Assembly (NCBI GenBank): GCA_030836725.1
Contig: JAUPLV010000053.1
Coordinates: 1 to 12,910, forward strand
Length of the DNA: 12,910 nucleotides
DNA from: Pseudomonadota bacterium
GTDB taxonomy: Bacteria > Pseudomonadota > Gammaproteobacteria > Burkholderiales > Thiobacillaceae
Reading direction: 5' to 3'
Positions within the stretch are counted from its first letter, which is position 1. Each line of letters opens with the position of its first letter. The notes below the pieces were generated by a model, which saw nothing but the letters and a program-made list of their open reading frames with translations, made no database searches and was not told where the DNA came from. Made by a program: the position numbers and the translations under genes. Shown here piece after piece: positions 1 through 6,511 of the stretch.

Positions 1-66
1 GCCCCTCCTACAGGTGAAGGCGGCGCGGGTATTGCGGGAGCTACAGGTGAAGGCGTTACCGGTTTT

Positions 67-88
67 GTGGGAGCGGCTTTAGCCGCGA
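67..88 (+). repeat. REP palindrome, copy 1
   Basis: Core GGAGCGGCTTTAGCCGCG preceded by GTG. GCGGCT and AGCCGC pair into a short hairpin. The same element recurs at 180, 3645, 6151 and 12259, always between genes, as expected for REP elements dispersed by a TnpA-REP transposase. Confidence 0.85.
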
Positions 89-101
89 AAGGCGGCGCGC
101 T

Positions 102-126
102 ATCGGGGCTGAAGCCCCTCCTACAG
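102..126 (-). repeat. REP-like palindrome, converging partner, copy 1
   Basis: On the minus strand this reads CTGTAGGAGGGGCTTCAGCC followed by CCGAT: a GGAG...GGGGCTTCAGCCCC hairpin variant of the REP at 67-88. It faces that element and forms a REP doublet. Confidence 0.75.
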
Positions 127-179
127 GGGAAGGCGACGCGGGTTTTGCGGGAGCTGCAGGTGAAGGCGTCACCGGTTTT

Positions 180-201
180 GTGGGAGCGGCTTTAGCCGCG
201 A
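180..201 (+). repeat. REP palindrome, copy 2
   Basis: Identical to the core at 67-88; it belongs to the second unit of the 113-bp tandem duplication. Confidence 0.85.
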
Positions 202-214
202 AAGGCTGCGCGCT

Positions 215-239
215 ATCGGGGCTGAAGCCCCTCCTACAG
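215..239 (-). repeat. REP-like palindrome, converging partner, copy 2
   Basis: Exact copy of 102-126, from the second tandem unit. Confidence 0.75.
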
Positions 240-344
240 GAGCGGCGGCGGGGTTTCGGCGATAGTGGCATCAGCCCCGATGCTGTCCGCTTCATATTTT
301 CGAGTGTGTATCTGCGAATTCTGAGCCAAAAGGAAGCTGTTTAA

Positions 345-1157
345 TTGGAACGCGAACAACTGCTGCTCTGGATCGCCGTGTGCGCTTATGTCGCCGCGGG
401 CGTGGTGGCGATCTTCTCGGTGGTGCTGGGGAAAAAGCCGGAACGCACCGTTCTCGGACTGATGGCGGCGGCGCTGCTGCTGCACGGCGCGGCCATCCTG
501 CTGCGCTGGGATCGCCTCGATCACGGCCCCTATCTGACCATGTTCGAGATCCTCTCCAGCAATATCTGGAGCCTGATGTTCATCTTCGCGCTCGCCTACT
601 GGAAATACCGGCCGATCCGCCCCACGGCGGCGATCGTGCTGCCGCTGATGTTCATCATGATGGGCTGGATGATGCTGTCGCATCCCGGCGAGGGGCATCT
701 GCCCCCTACCTACGACACCACCTGGCTGGTCATCCACATCATGTTCGGCAAGGTCTTCCTCGGCGCGACGCTGGTGGCGGTGGGAATGGCGGGGGTCATC
801 CTGCTGCGCCGCTACAACATCGGCGCGACGAAGTTCGCGCGCCTGCCCGACGACCGGCGGCTCGACGACCTGGCCTACCGCTTCATGGCGCTCGGTCTCA
901 TCTTCGACACGCTGATGCTGATCGCCGGGGCGATCTGGGCGCAGGATGCGTGGGGGCGCTACTGGGCCTGGGATCCGCTGGAGACCTGGTCGTTCATCAC
1001 CTGGCTGACGCTCGCCTTCGCGCTGCATCTGCGCGTGACCTTCAAGCCGTCTCCGGCGCGCGGGGCGGTGATGATCATGGCGGTGTTCGCGCTCGCTTTC
1101 CTCACCTTCTTCGGCATTCCGTTCATCACCAAGGTGCCGCATCAGGGCGCGATCTGA
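345..1157 (+). CDS. ccsA: CcsA/ResC-family cytochrome c assembly (heme-handling) membrane protein
   Basis: A 270-aa polytopic inner-membrane protein with about eight hydrophobic segments. The family signature is the WWD motif at residues 203-215 (WGRYWAWDPLETW), the CcsA/ResC form (WxWDPxETW) rather than the CcmC form. Family members carry or present heme to apocytochromes at the outer face of the membrane. Candidate heme-ligand histidines are H131 (in WLVIHIMFGK, before WWD), H228 (LHLR) and H266 near the C-terminus, after a TFFGIPF stretch resembling the family's terminal motif. The start is TTG at 345, supported by AAAGGAAG eight bases upstream; no ATG start fits. It lies four bases before the next gene, so the two are probably translationally coupled. 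No ResB/Ccs1 partner is visible in the window, unlike a normal System II pair. A YpjD-like accessory protein is the main alternative. The family is secure; the exact role is not. Confidence 0.85.
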   Translation: MEREQLLLWIAVCAYVAAGVVAIFSVVLGKKPERTVLGLMAAALLLHGAAILLRWDRLDHGPYLTMFEILSSNIWSLMFIFALAYWKYRPIRPTAAIVLPLMFIMMGWMMLSHPGEGHLPPTYDTTWLVIHIMFGKVFLGATLVAVGMAGVILLRRYNIGATKFARLPDDRRLDDLAYRFMALGLIFDTLMLIAGAIWAQDAWGRYWAWDPLETWSFITWLTLAFALHLRVTFKPSPARGAVMIMAVFALAFLTFFGIPFITKVPHQGAI

Positions 1158-1161
1158 AACC

Positions 1162-2505
1162 ATGGCGGCGTTCGATGACATGCTGCCCCAGCCTGCCGCC
1201 CTCGCCGCGCGCAAGGCGGCTCAGCTCTGGCTGTTGCTCGCCCTTGGCGCGATGGCGCTCTCCGCCCTGCTGGCGGTGATGCTGGTGCTGTCGCGCACCC
1301 CGGTGATCCAGGAACTGTTCGGCCTGCGGTCGGCGTTTCATCATGTGCTGGTTCTGCACGTCAACTTCGCGGTGCTGGTGTGGCTGCTCTCGTTCGGCGG
1401 CGCGATGTGGTCGCTGGCGCTGCGCGATTCGGCGCCTTTCCGCGATGGCATCGGCCTTGGCCTGTCGGTGATCGGCGCGCTGCTGATGGCGTTCTCCCCG
1501 TTCGCCGGCAATGCCGCGCCGGTGATGAGCAACTACATTCCGGTGCTGGAAACCCCACTGTTTTTTACCGGCCTGACCGGTTTTCTCGCCGGCCTGGCGG
1601 TGGCGGCGCTGCGCCTGCTGAGCCAGCCCGGCGGCGCCGGCGCCAGCGTCTTCGTCCATGCGCTGCGCGCTTCCGCCATCGCCTACCTGGTTGCGCTGGG
1701 CGCTTTCGCCCTGCATGCGCTGGCCCTGTACCGCGCCGCCCCGCTTCCCTACGAGGCGCTGTTCTGGGGCGGCGGGCATCTGCTGCAATTCGTCTACATC
1801 CTGCTGCTGCTCGGCGCCTGGGCGATCCTGGCCGGGCCTTCGCTGGCCAGGACGAATCCCGCGTCATGGCGGCGCCTGTTCTGGCTGGCGCTGCTGCCGG
1901 TGGCGGCGGGAGGCGGGGCGGCGCTCGGGTTTCATCCGCTGGAGGAGAACTCGCGCCGCGCCTTCACCCTGCTGATGCAGTGGGGCGCTCCGCTTGCCCT
2001 GCTGCCGATGGCGTGGCTGATCGCCGCGCGTCATCGCGCCGGAGCCTTGGCCGGGGACAATCCCCTGCGGCTTTCCATGGGGCTGATGCTGCTCGGCATG
2101 CTGGTCGGCATCGCCATCAGCGCCGATACCGTGACGGTCACCGCGCATTACCACGCCACCAATGCCGCCATCACCCTCGCCTTCATGGGCCTCGGCTATC
2201 GGCTGCTGCCGCTGTTCGGCTTCGAGCCGCCCGCCGTGCGGCTGCCCCGCTGGCAATTGCGCCTGTACGCCGCCGGCATGGCGATCTATGTGGCCGGAAT
2301 GGCCTGCTCCGGCTGGCTCGGCGTGCCGCGCAAGAGCGCCGGCGCCGTCGACGGGACGGGGCAGAACCTGGCCATGGCGGCGATGGGCGCGGGCGGCCTG
2401 GTCGCGGTCGGCGCCACCCTGTTGTTCCTGGTTATCATGCTGCGCGCGATGCGCCGCCGTCATGCCGCCTCACCGATAAAATCCGGAGTTCCGCACACCT
2501 CATGA
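1162..2505 (+). CDS. Divergent heme-copper oxidase superfamily subunit I-like protein
   Basis: 447 aa with 12 predicted transmembrane helices, the topology of heme-copper oxidase/NO reductase subunit I. By eye, H66 in helix II (VLHVNFAVLVW) fits the low-spin heme ligand. H206 in helix VI (FWGGGHLLQF) fits a CuB/FeB ligand. H329 and H331 in helix X (TAHYHATN) fit the H-x-H that binds both hemes. The adjacent His-His pair expected in helix VII is absent; only H258 (GFHP) lies near that place. The Tyr four residues after the helix VI His, seen in some oxidases, is Phe210 here. It may therefore have an altered active-site metal or only shuttle electrons. It starts four bases after the CcsA-like gene without a clear Shine-Dalgarno, and its stop overlaps the TPR gene by four bases (ATGA). 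No subunit II or cytochrome subunit is visible. Probably an uncharacterised branch often labelled cbb3-type subunit I. Confidence 0.75.
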   Translation: MAAFDDMLPQPAALAARKAAQLWLLLALGAMALSALLAVMLVLSRTPVIQELFGLRSAFHHVLVLHVNFAVLVWLLSFGGAMWSLALRDSAPFRDGIGLGLSVIGALLMAFSPFAGNAAPVMSNYIPVLETPLFFTGLTGFLAGLAVAALRLLSQPGGAGASVFVHALRASAIAYLVALGAFALHALALYRAAPLPYEALFWGGGHLLQFVYILLLLGAWAILAGPSLARTNPASWRRLFWLALLPVAAGGGAALGFHPLEENSRRAFTLLMQWGAPLALLPMAWLIAARHRAGALAGDNPLRLSMGLMLLGMLVGIAISADTVTVTAHYHATNAAITLAFMGLGYRLLPLFGFEPPAVRLPRWQLRLYAAGMAIYVAGMACSGWLGVPRKSAGAVDGTGQNLAMAAMGAGGLVAVGATLLFLVIMLRAMRRRHAASPIKSGVPHTS

Positions 2506-3137
2506 AGAAGATGGACAAGCGCCTGCTCGCCGCCCTGACCACCGCCGGCGCCATCGCCGTCGGCGGGCTGGCGATCTATCTATGGCCCGACCCCGCGCCG
2601 CTCTCCGTCGCCGAACAGCCAGCCGATCCCAAGACCGACCCCGGCGCCCACTCCAGGCAGGCGCGCGAGGCCGAGATCAGGGCGCGATTCGATCAGGCCG
2701 TCGTGATGCTCCACGCCAAGCGCTACGATTACGCCATCAAGTCCCTGCACCGCGTGCTCGAACTGGCGCCGAAAATGCCCGAGGCGCATGTCAACATGGG
2801 CTACGCCCTGCTGGGAATGGAAAATTACAAGGCTGCCGCCGACTTTTTCAGCACCGCCATCGAGCTCAACCCGCGGCAGGTCAATGCCTATTACGGGCTG
2901 GCCGTCGCGTTCGAGGGCCTGGGCGACATCAGGCTGGCCATCAGCGCCATGCGCAGCTACATCCACCTGAACAAGAACGCCGGGGACCCCTATCTGGCCA
3001 AGGCCCGTTCCGCGCTGTGGGAATGGGAAAGCCAGGTCAAGAATTCCGGCAAGGAGCCGCTCCTGCCCGCGGCCATACCCGGAAACCAGGACGGGAAACC
3101 GCAGAAGGGTAGCGGCGGCAAGGCAGCCGCCGATTGA
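2502..3137 (+). CDS. Membrane-anchored TPR protein
   Basis: 211 aa. One N-terminal hydrophobic segment (residues 8-27) preceded by Lys/Arg suggests a signal anchor with the rest in the periplasm. About three tetratricopeptide repeats follow: residues 59-92, 93-126 and 127-160, with typical signatures such as EAHVNMGYALLGMENYKAA and ELNP at a repeat end. The tail is Gly/Lys/Pro-rich and probably disordered. TPRs mediate protein binding, so an assembly or scaffolding role for the preceding membrane proteins is a reasonable inference, but no partner can be named. The ATG at 2502 overlaps the upstream stop (ATGA), indicating translational coupling in one operon. GGAG at 2485-2488 is rather far from it. 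An alternative ATG at 2511 would lose only three residues. It is the last gene of the operon; a perfect 18-bp inverted repeat follows. Confidence 0.8.
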   Translation: MKKMDKRLLAALTTAGAIAVGGLAIYLWPDPAPLSVAEQPADPKTDPGAHSRQAREAEIRARFDQAVVMLHAKRYDYAIKSLHRVLELAPKMPEAHVNMGYALLGMENYKAAADFFSTAIELNPRQVNAYYGLAVAFEGLGDIRLAISAMRSYIHLNKNAGDPYLAKARSALWEWESQVKNSGKEPLLPAAIPGNQDGKPQKGSGGKAAAD

Positions 3138-3170
3138 TTTGTCGTTGCGACTTCAGGCGATTTGCAGAGC

Positions 3171-3222
3171 GTAGGGTGCACTCCGTGCACCATTTGCCTT
3201 GATCGGTGCACGGAGTGCACCC
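3171..3222. repeat. GTGCAC-type inverted repeat, pair 1 (possible transcript end)
   Basis: GGGTGCACTCCGTGCACC at 3174-3191 is repeated as its perfect reverse complement at 3205-3222, with a 13-base loop. The 18-bp arms would make a very stable hairpin 36 bases after the TPR stop codon. There is no T-tract, so an intrinsic terminator is not proven. The same arms recur at 5999/6240 and 7846/7925, so this is a dispersed element rather than a gene-specific signal. Confidence 0.85.
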
Positions 3223-3237
3223 TCACCCCCTCCCCAG

Positions 3238-3275
3238 CCCTCCCCCCTCAAGGGGGAGGGGGTTCGTCATCACCC
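3238..3275. repeat. C/G-rich hairpin repeat, copy 1
   Basis: CCCTCCCCC (3238-3246) pairs with GGGGGAGGG (3252-3260) around a CTCAA loop. It is followed by TTCGTCATCA, which recurs after the second copy at 3365. This resembles the CCCTCTCCCC/GGGGAGAGGG class of intergenic repeats common in proteobacteria. Confidence 0.7.
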
Positions 3276-3364
3276 GGCTTGGCGTCTCCGCCAATTACAG
3301 CAGCCCTCTGATGGAGCTACTAGCCATTTGACCAAGCCCGCAAGCGGGCAAGTCGCTGGTTACT

Positions 3365-3391
3365 CCCTCAAGGGGGAGGGGGTCGTCATCA
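3365..3391. repeat. C/G-rich hairpin repeat, truncated copy 2
   Basis: CCCTCAAGGGGGAGGGGG plus TCGTCATCA repeats the right half of the element at 3245-3275, 120 bases downstream, but the left C-rich arm is missing. It could be a partial duplication or an eroded copy. Confidence 0.65.
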
Positions 3392-3440
3392 ACCACGCGT
3401 TGATTAGCCGCCACGCCCAGCTACGCACACAAAAGGCCTG

Positions 3441-3508
3441 TCGTTGCGAGCGCAGCGAAGCAATCCAGTGCTTGATTAAGCAGGCATTTCCTGATTGCTT
3501 CGCGAGTT
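3441..3508. repeat. Dispersed inverted repeat with GCGAAGCAAT / ATTGCTTCGC arms
   Basis: GCGAAGCAAT (3455-3464) pairs perfectly with ATTGCTTCGC (3494-3503), with TCGTTGCGAGCG just upstream. This is the common intergenic repeat that reads roughly 'CGTTGCGAGCGAAGCGAAGCAATCC' split over its arms, seen in many proteobacterial genomes. It has no coding capacity. Confidence 0.7.
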
Positions 3509-3644
3509 TATGCCCCCTGTGTACACGTCCTATCGAATTGATCGGCGCCTCAGCAAGGCGCCACCGACCCAGGATTCACACTGGATTTCCCGTCAGATAC
3601 ACGATGCCGGTATGGTTTTGTGCCAACGGCGGTGGTAGGGTTAC

Positions 3645-3666
3645 GTAGGAGCGGCTTTAGCCGCGA
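3645..3666 (+). repeat. REP palindrome, copy 3
   Basis: GTAGGAGCGGC followed by TTTAGCCGCGA, matching the copy at 67-88 except for a T-to-A third base; 100 bases before the diguanylate cyclase start. Confidence 0.85.
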
Positions 3667-3765
3667 AGCGAAGCCGATGCGGGCGAAAGCCGCGGCCGCA
3701 GGCAAGTTTGCCGTTGCCCATGCGAAATTAAACAAGGCGTTTCCTCGGCCAAGGGGAGAATCATA

Positions 3766-5934
3766 ATGAAACAGGAAAACCGAAGCGCCGCCTCCCCGGC
3801 CAACGTGTATCGCGTTGTCTGGGGGAGGCAGCGCTTCTATCTTTCGGTCGCCTGGAAAACGCTCATTGCCTACGCCCTGGTGGTTTTCCTGCCGATGTAC
3901 GGGATCACGTATCTGAGCGAAAACATGCTGACCCGGGCGCTGCATGAAAACGCCTTCGGTGCCCTGTCCGCGAGTTCGGGCTGGGCGCTGCGCAGCCAGC
4001 AGGAGCGCGCCGACCTGTTGGCCGGCGCGCTGGCGCATATGGCGGCGGATGCGGAAATCCGGCAGTCCCTGCGCGAGAAGGATCGGGACGGGCTCGCCGG
4101 CGCGCTGCGCCAACTGGCCGACCTGCAGCCGTTTGCCGGCGCCCTGCTGGCGGTCGATGCCCAGGGCGGGGTGGTTGCCGGCAACCATGGGGCCGCGGAC
4201 ATTCCCGGACTGGAGAGCCTGCTGCCCCGTGCGCTCGATGCCGGCGAAACCTTCAGTTCCTTCGAAATCCTGCCGCGTGAAATGCATGCCCGCGAGAACG
4301 CCGCTTCTTCCCCAGGCCCTGAGTCCCATGCGATGGGGCGGCTGATCGCCGTGCCGGTATTCGAAAACGGCGAGCGGCTCGGCATGCTGGCCGGCGTTGT
4401 GCGCCTGAGCGGGTTCGACCGGCTTCCGGAATCGGAGCGCGAAAGCCAGGGCGGCGATGCCCGCATTTTCGGGGCAGCCGTGCAGGGGGAGCGCGTGTTC
4501 GCGGCCACGCAGCACCCTGACAATTTCTGGGTCGAGGGGCGTGCCATTCCCGGCGTGATAGGCGAAAGCCTGTCCAGGGGCCGGCCCTACAGCGGGAATC
4601 TGGTCATCGACGGCACCCCCGTTTTCGTCAGCGCCGTGCCGCTGTTCGACCGCAACATGCGGGCGATCGGCGGTCTGATTGTCGGCACCCACGCCGATCG
4701 CTACGGTTCCAGCACCCATGATCGCCTGCTCGTCATCTACGGCGCCGTCGCTTTTGCCGTGCTGTTGTCCCTGCTGGTCGCCTATATGTCCTACCGCGAC
4801 ACCATCAGGCCGATACGCGCGCTGGTGGGCGCCATGGACGAGTTCGCCGGCGGCAACCAGGCCGTGCGGACGGAATTGCGGACGAAGGACGAGTACGAGG
4901 AACTGGGCGAAGGCTTCAACCGCATGGCCGATGCCATCTGTCAGAAACAGGAGCAGGTGGCGAAGTACAACTCCCTGTCCAAGCTGCTGATTTCCACGCT
5001 GAAAGTCGAGGAACTGCTGAAAAGCGCGCTCGACAAGGTGATGGAGCTGACGCGCTCGAAATTCGGCGCGATCTACCTCTACGACAAGGAAGGCTTGATG
5101 CTGGAGCCGGTCGTCACCGGCGGGGTCGACCGGGATGCCGTGCAGCCGCTGGGAAAGGGCGAAGGCGTCGCCGGCTCCGCGGTTACCGAAGGGCGAACCA
5201 TCGTTCTGGAGACGATTCCCGAAAAATGCCACCTCCGGATCAACACCGGCTTCGGCCATGCGATGCCCGACAAGGTGGCGGCCTTCCCGCTCATGTACAA
5301 GGAAAAAGTTCTGGGCGCGATCTTGCTCGGCACGTTCGACGATTTCGATCCGGACGACCTTGAGTTGACGGAATATTTGGCGAACCAGATTGCCGTCAGC
5401 CTGGACAACGCCCTGACCCATGAAAAAACCGAGCGTCTTTCGATTACCGACGGACTGACCGGCCTGTACAACTGCCGCTACTTCGGCGAAAGACTATCCA
5501 AAGAGTTTTCCGAGGCGGTGCGCTATGGGTACGACTTGTCCCTCCTGGTCATGGACATCGATTTCTTCAAGAAGGTGAACGACGTGTACGGCCATCAGGT
5601 CGGCGACCGGGCGCTCGTTACCGTCGCCCAGGTTCTGGCCGACTCGGTTCGCCACTCGGATCTGGTCGCCCGTTACGGCGGCGAGGAATTCGTGGCCTTG
5701 CTGCCGCACTCGACGCAGAAACAGGCGATGCTGGTCGCCGAGAAAATTCGTCTGGCCATCGCCGAGGCGGTCGTGGAGGAAATGGGCGCGCAGCGGTTGA
5801 CGATCAGCATCGGCGTCGCCAGTCGCAAGGAACTTGCCGTCGCCCACCCCCATGACCTGATCCGCAAGGCCGACGAGGCGATGTATCGGGCCAAGGACGG
5901 CGGGCGCAATCGGGTGGTCGCGGCGCAGGCGTGA
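3766..5934 (+). CDS. Sensor diguanylate cyclase (periplasmic sensor-HAMP-GAF-GGDEF)
   Basis: 722 aa. It makes the second messenger c-di-GMP from two GTP, probably in response to an external signal. In order: cytoplasmic N-terminus, TM1 (about 30-50), a roughly 270-residue extracytoplasmic sensor resembling a double Cache fold, TM2 (about 321-342), HAMP (about 343-396, with RPIRALVGAMDEFAGG), GAF (about 420-560), and GGDEF (about 565-720). The catalytic motif is intact: RYGGEEF at 636-642. The product-inhibition I-site RxxD is present at R629-D632 with the usual five-residue spacing, so feedback control is expected. DxLTGLYN precedes the domain as is typical. The start has a good GGGGAG seven to eight bases upstream. 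It stands alone, with repeat-filled gaps of about 630 and 580 bp on either side. The sensed ligand cannot be read from sequence. A link to the downstream cytochrome locus is possible but unsupported. Confidence 0.93.
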   Translation: MKQENRSAASPANVYRVVWGRQRFYLSVAWKTLIAYALVVFLPMYGITYLSENMLTRALHENAFGALSASSGWALRSQQERADLLAGALAHMAADAEIRQSLREKDRDGLAGALRQLADLQPFAGALLAVDAQGGVVAGNHGAADIPGLESLLPRALDAGETFSSFEILPREMHARENAASSPGPESHAMGRLIAVPVFENGERLGMLAGVVRLSGFDRLPESERESQGGDARIFGAAVQGERVFAATQHPDNFWVEGRAIPGVIGESLSRGRPYSGNLVIDGTPVFVSAVPLFDRNMRAIGGLIVGTHADRYGSSTHDRLLVIYGAVAFAVLLSLLVAYMSYRDTIRPIRALVGAMDEFAGGNQAVRTELRTKDEYEELGEGFNRMADAICQKQEQVAKYNSLSKLLISTLKVEELLKSALDKVMELTRSKFGAIYLYDKEGLMLEPVVTGGVDRDAVQPLGKGEGVAGSAVTEGRTIVLETIPEKCHLRINTGFGHAMPDKVAAFPLMYKEKVLGAILLGTFDDFDPDDLELTEYLANQIAVSLDNALTHEKTERLSITDGLTGLYNCRYFGERLSKEFSEAVRYGYDLSLLVMDIDFFKKVNDVYGHQVGDRALVTVAQVLADSVRHSDLVARYGGEEFVALLPHSTQKQAMLVAEKIRLAIAEAVVEEMGAQRLTISIGVASRKELAVAHPHDLIRKADEAMYRAKDGGRNRVVAAQA

Positions 5935-6048
5935 GCGGCGTGCGGGTCGATCCCGATTGTTTAGCGGCTTTCCAAAGGACTCCGATCCACCCTGATCTGT
6001 AGGGCGCACTCCATGCACTACGGGTTGCAGGGTGCGCCTTGCGGCGCA

Positions 6049-6070
6049 TCGCGGGTAAACCCGCTCCCAC
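6049..6070 (-). repeat. REP palindrome variant, copy 4
   Basis: On the minus strand GTGGGAGCGGG then TTTACCCGCGA: the hairpin is GCGGGT/ACCCGC instead of GCGGCT/AGCCGC, a compensatory variant that preserves pairing. Confidence 0.8.
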
Positions 6071-6091
6071 AAAAGCATCGCCATCGTCTCT

Positions 6092-6114
6092 GCGGGAGCG
6101 GCTTCAGCGGCTCG
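6092..6114 (+). repeat. Degenerate REP palindrome, copy 5
   Basis: GCGGGAGCGGCTTCAGCGGC: head as in the other copies, but the right arm is altered (AGCGGC instead of AGCCGC), so the hairpin is weakened. Confidence 0.6.
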
Positions 6115-6150
6115 CCGGTCAAAAATCGCCGCCACAATTCCACCACCCCT

Positions 6151-6172
6151 GTGGGAGCGGCTTCAGCCGCGA
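6151..6172 (+). repeat. REP palindrome, copy 6
   Basis: GTGGGAGCGGC followed by TTCAGCCGCGA; the loop has TTCA in place of TTTA. A GCGGGCG/TCACGCCCGC hairpin (about 6174-6190) follows directly. Confidence 0.8.
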
Positions 6173-6266
6173 TGCGGGCGTCACGCCCGCACCGAACGCG
6201 ACCGACCCGGCCGCCGGGTGCGCGCGGGATAAAAACAGTGTGCATAGCGCACCCTACGGAGGGGCT

Positions 6267-6288
6267 GTAGGAGCGGGTTTACCCGCGA
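6267..6288 (+). repeat. REP palindrome variant, copy 7
   Basis: GTAGGAGCGGG followed by TTTACCCGCGA, the same compensated variant as 6049-6070 in the opposite orientation, ten bases outside the right end of the GTGCAC-type pair. Confidence 0.8.
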
Positions 6289-6511
6289 TTGGGGCGGGCA
6301 CGCAGGCCAGAACCGGGTTTGACGAACGCACTGGCGATGGCTACCATCACGCCGCGAATGCGGCTGCTGCTTCGCGTCGTTGCGGCGACGACGCGCCCGG
6401 CGCCATGGCTATTTTGTCCTTTGCGAACCGTCAGCCAGCCCGGCCCGACTGCCGTGGTTTGCCCCGTTCGCGCTGCCTGCGAACCCTGCCCAATTAAAGC
6501 GTGAATGAATC
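6289..6511. other. Unassigned upstream region of ccmI
   Basis: About 220 bases between the last REP and ccmI. I see no convincing gene, RNA, terminator or promoter. The short open frames here have unnatural composition. It probably contains the ccmI promoter, which I cannot place. Confidence 0.5.

Larger units (their letters stand above)
1..240. repeat. 113-bp tandem duplication built from REP elements
   Basis: Two consecutive units (1-113 and 114-226) are nearly identical, with six mismatches that I can count (about 95%), followed by the first 14 bases of a third unit from 227. Each unit holds one REP-type palindrome in + orientation (67-88 and 180-201) and one converging GGGGCTGAAGCCCC palindrome (102-126 and 215-239). 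The duplication therefore copied a whole REP pair with its spacer. The 56-295 open frame across it is an artefact of repeat translation. The remainder up to 344 carries only the ribosome-binding site of the next gene. Confidence 0.9.
5999..6257. repeat. GTGCAC-type repeat, pair 2, enclosing REP copies
   Basis: GTAGGGCGCACTCCATGCAC at 5999-6018 has an imperfect inverted partner, GTGCATAGCGCACCCTAC, at 6240-6257. About 220 bases lie between them, holding three REP palindromes (6049, 6092, 6151) and a third GGGTGCGCC half-site near 6030. The ends match those at 3171 and 7846. Either a non-autonomous element was invaded by REPs, or two repeat families share insertion sites. Confidence 0.65.

Noticed and set aside
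1..240. CRISPR-like array, because of regularly spaced repeats
   Set aside because: Only two units, the spacers are as similar as the repeats, and the unit is made of REP palindromes; it is a tandem duplication.
56..295. Small + strand open frame in the first repeat region
   Set aside because: It is the translation of REP and tandem repeat units (PKPRRRSCRRGF-like), with no ribosome-binding site.
3550..5421. Long minus-strand open frame (623 aa) opposite the diguanylate cyclase
   Set aside because: It is the antisense shadow of a clear GGDEF gene in GC-rich DNA; its translation is His/Gln/Arg-rich with no domain or signal.
6289..6504. 71-aa open frame before ccmI
   Set aside because: Pro/Arg/Ala-rich, no ribosome-binding site, no recognisable motif.
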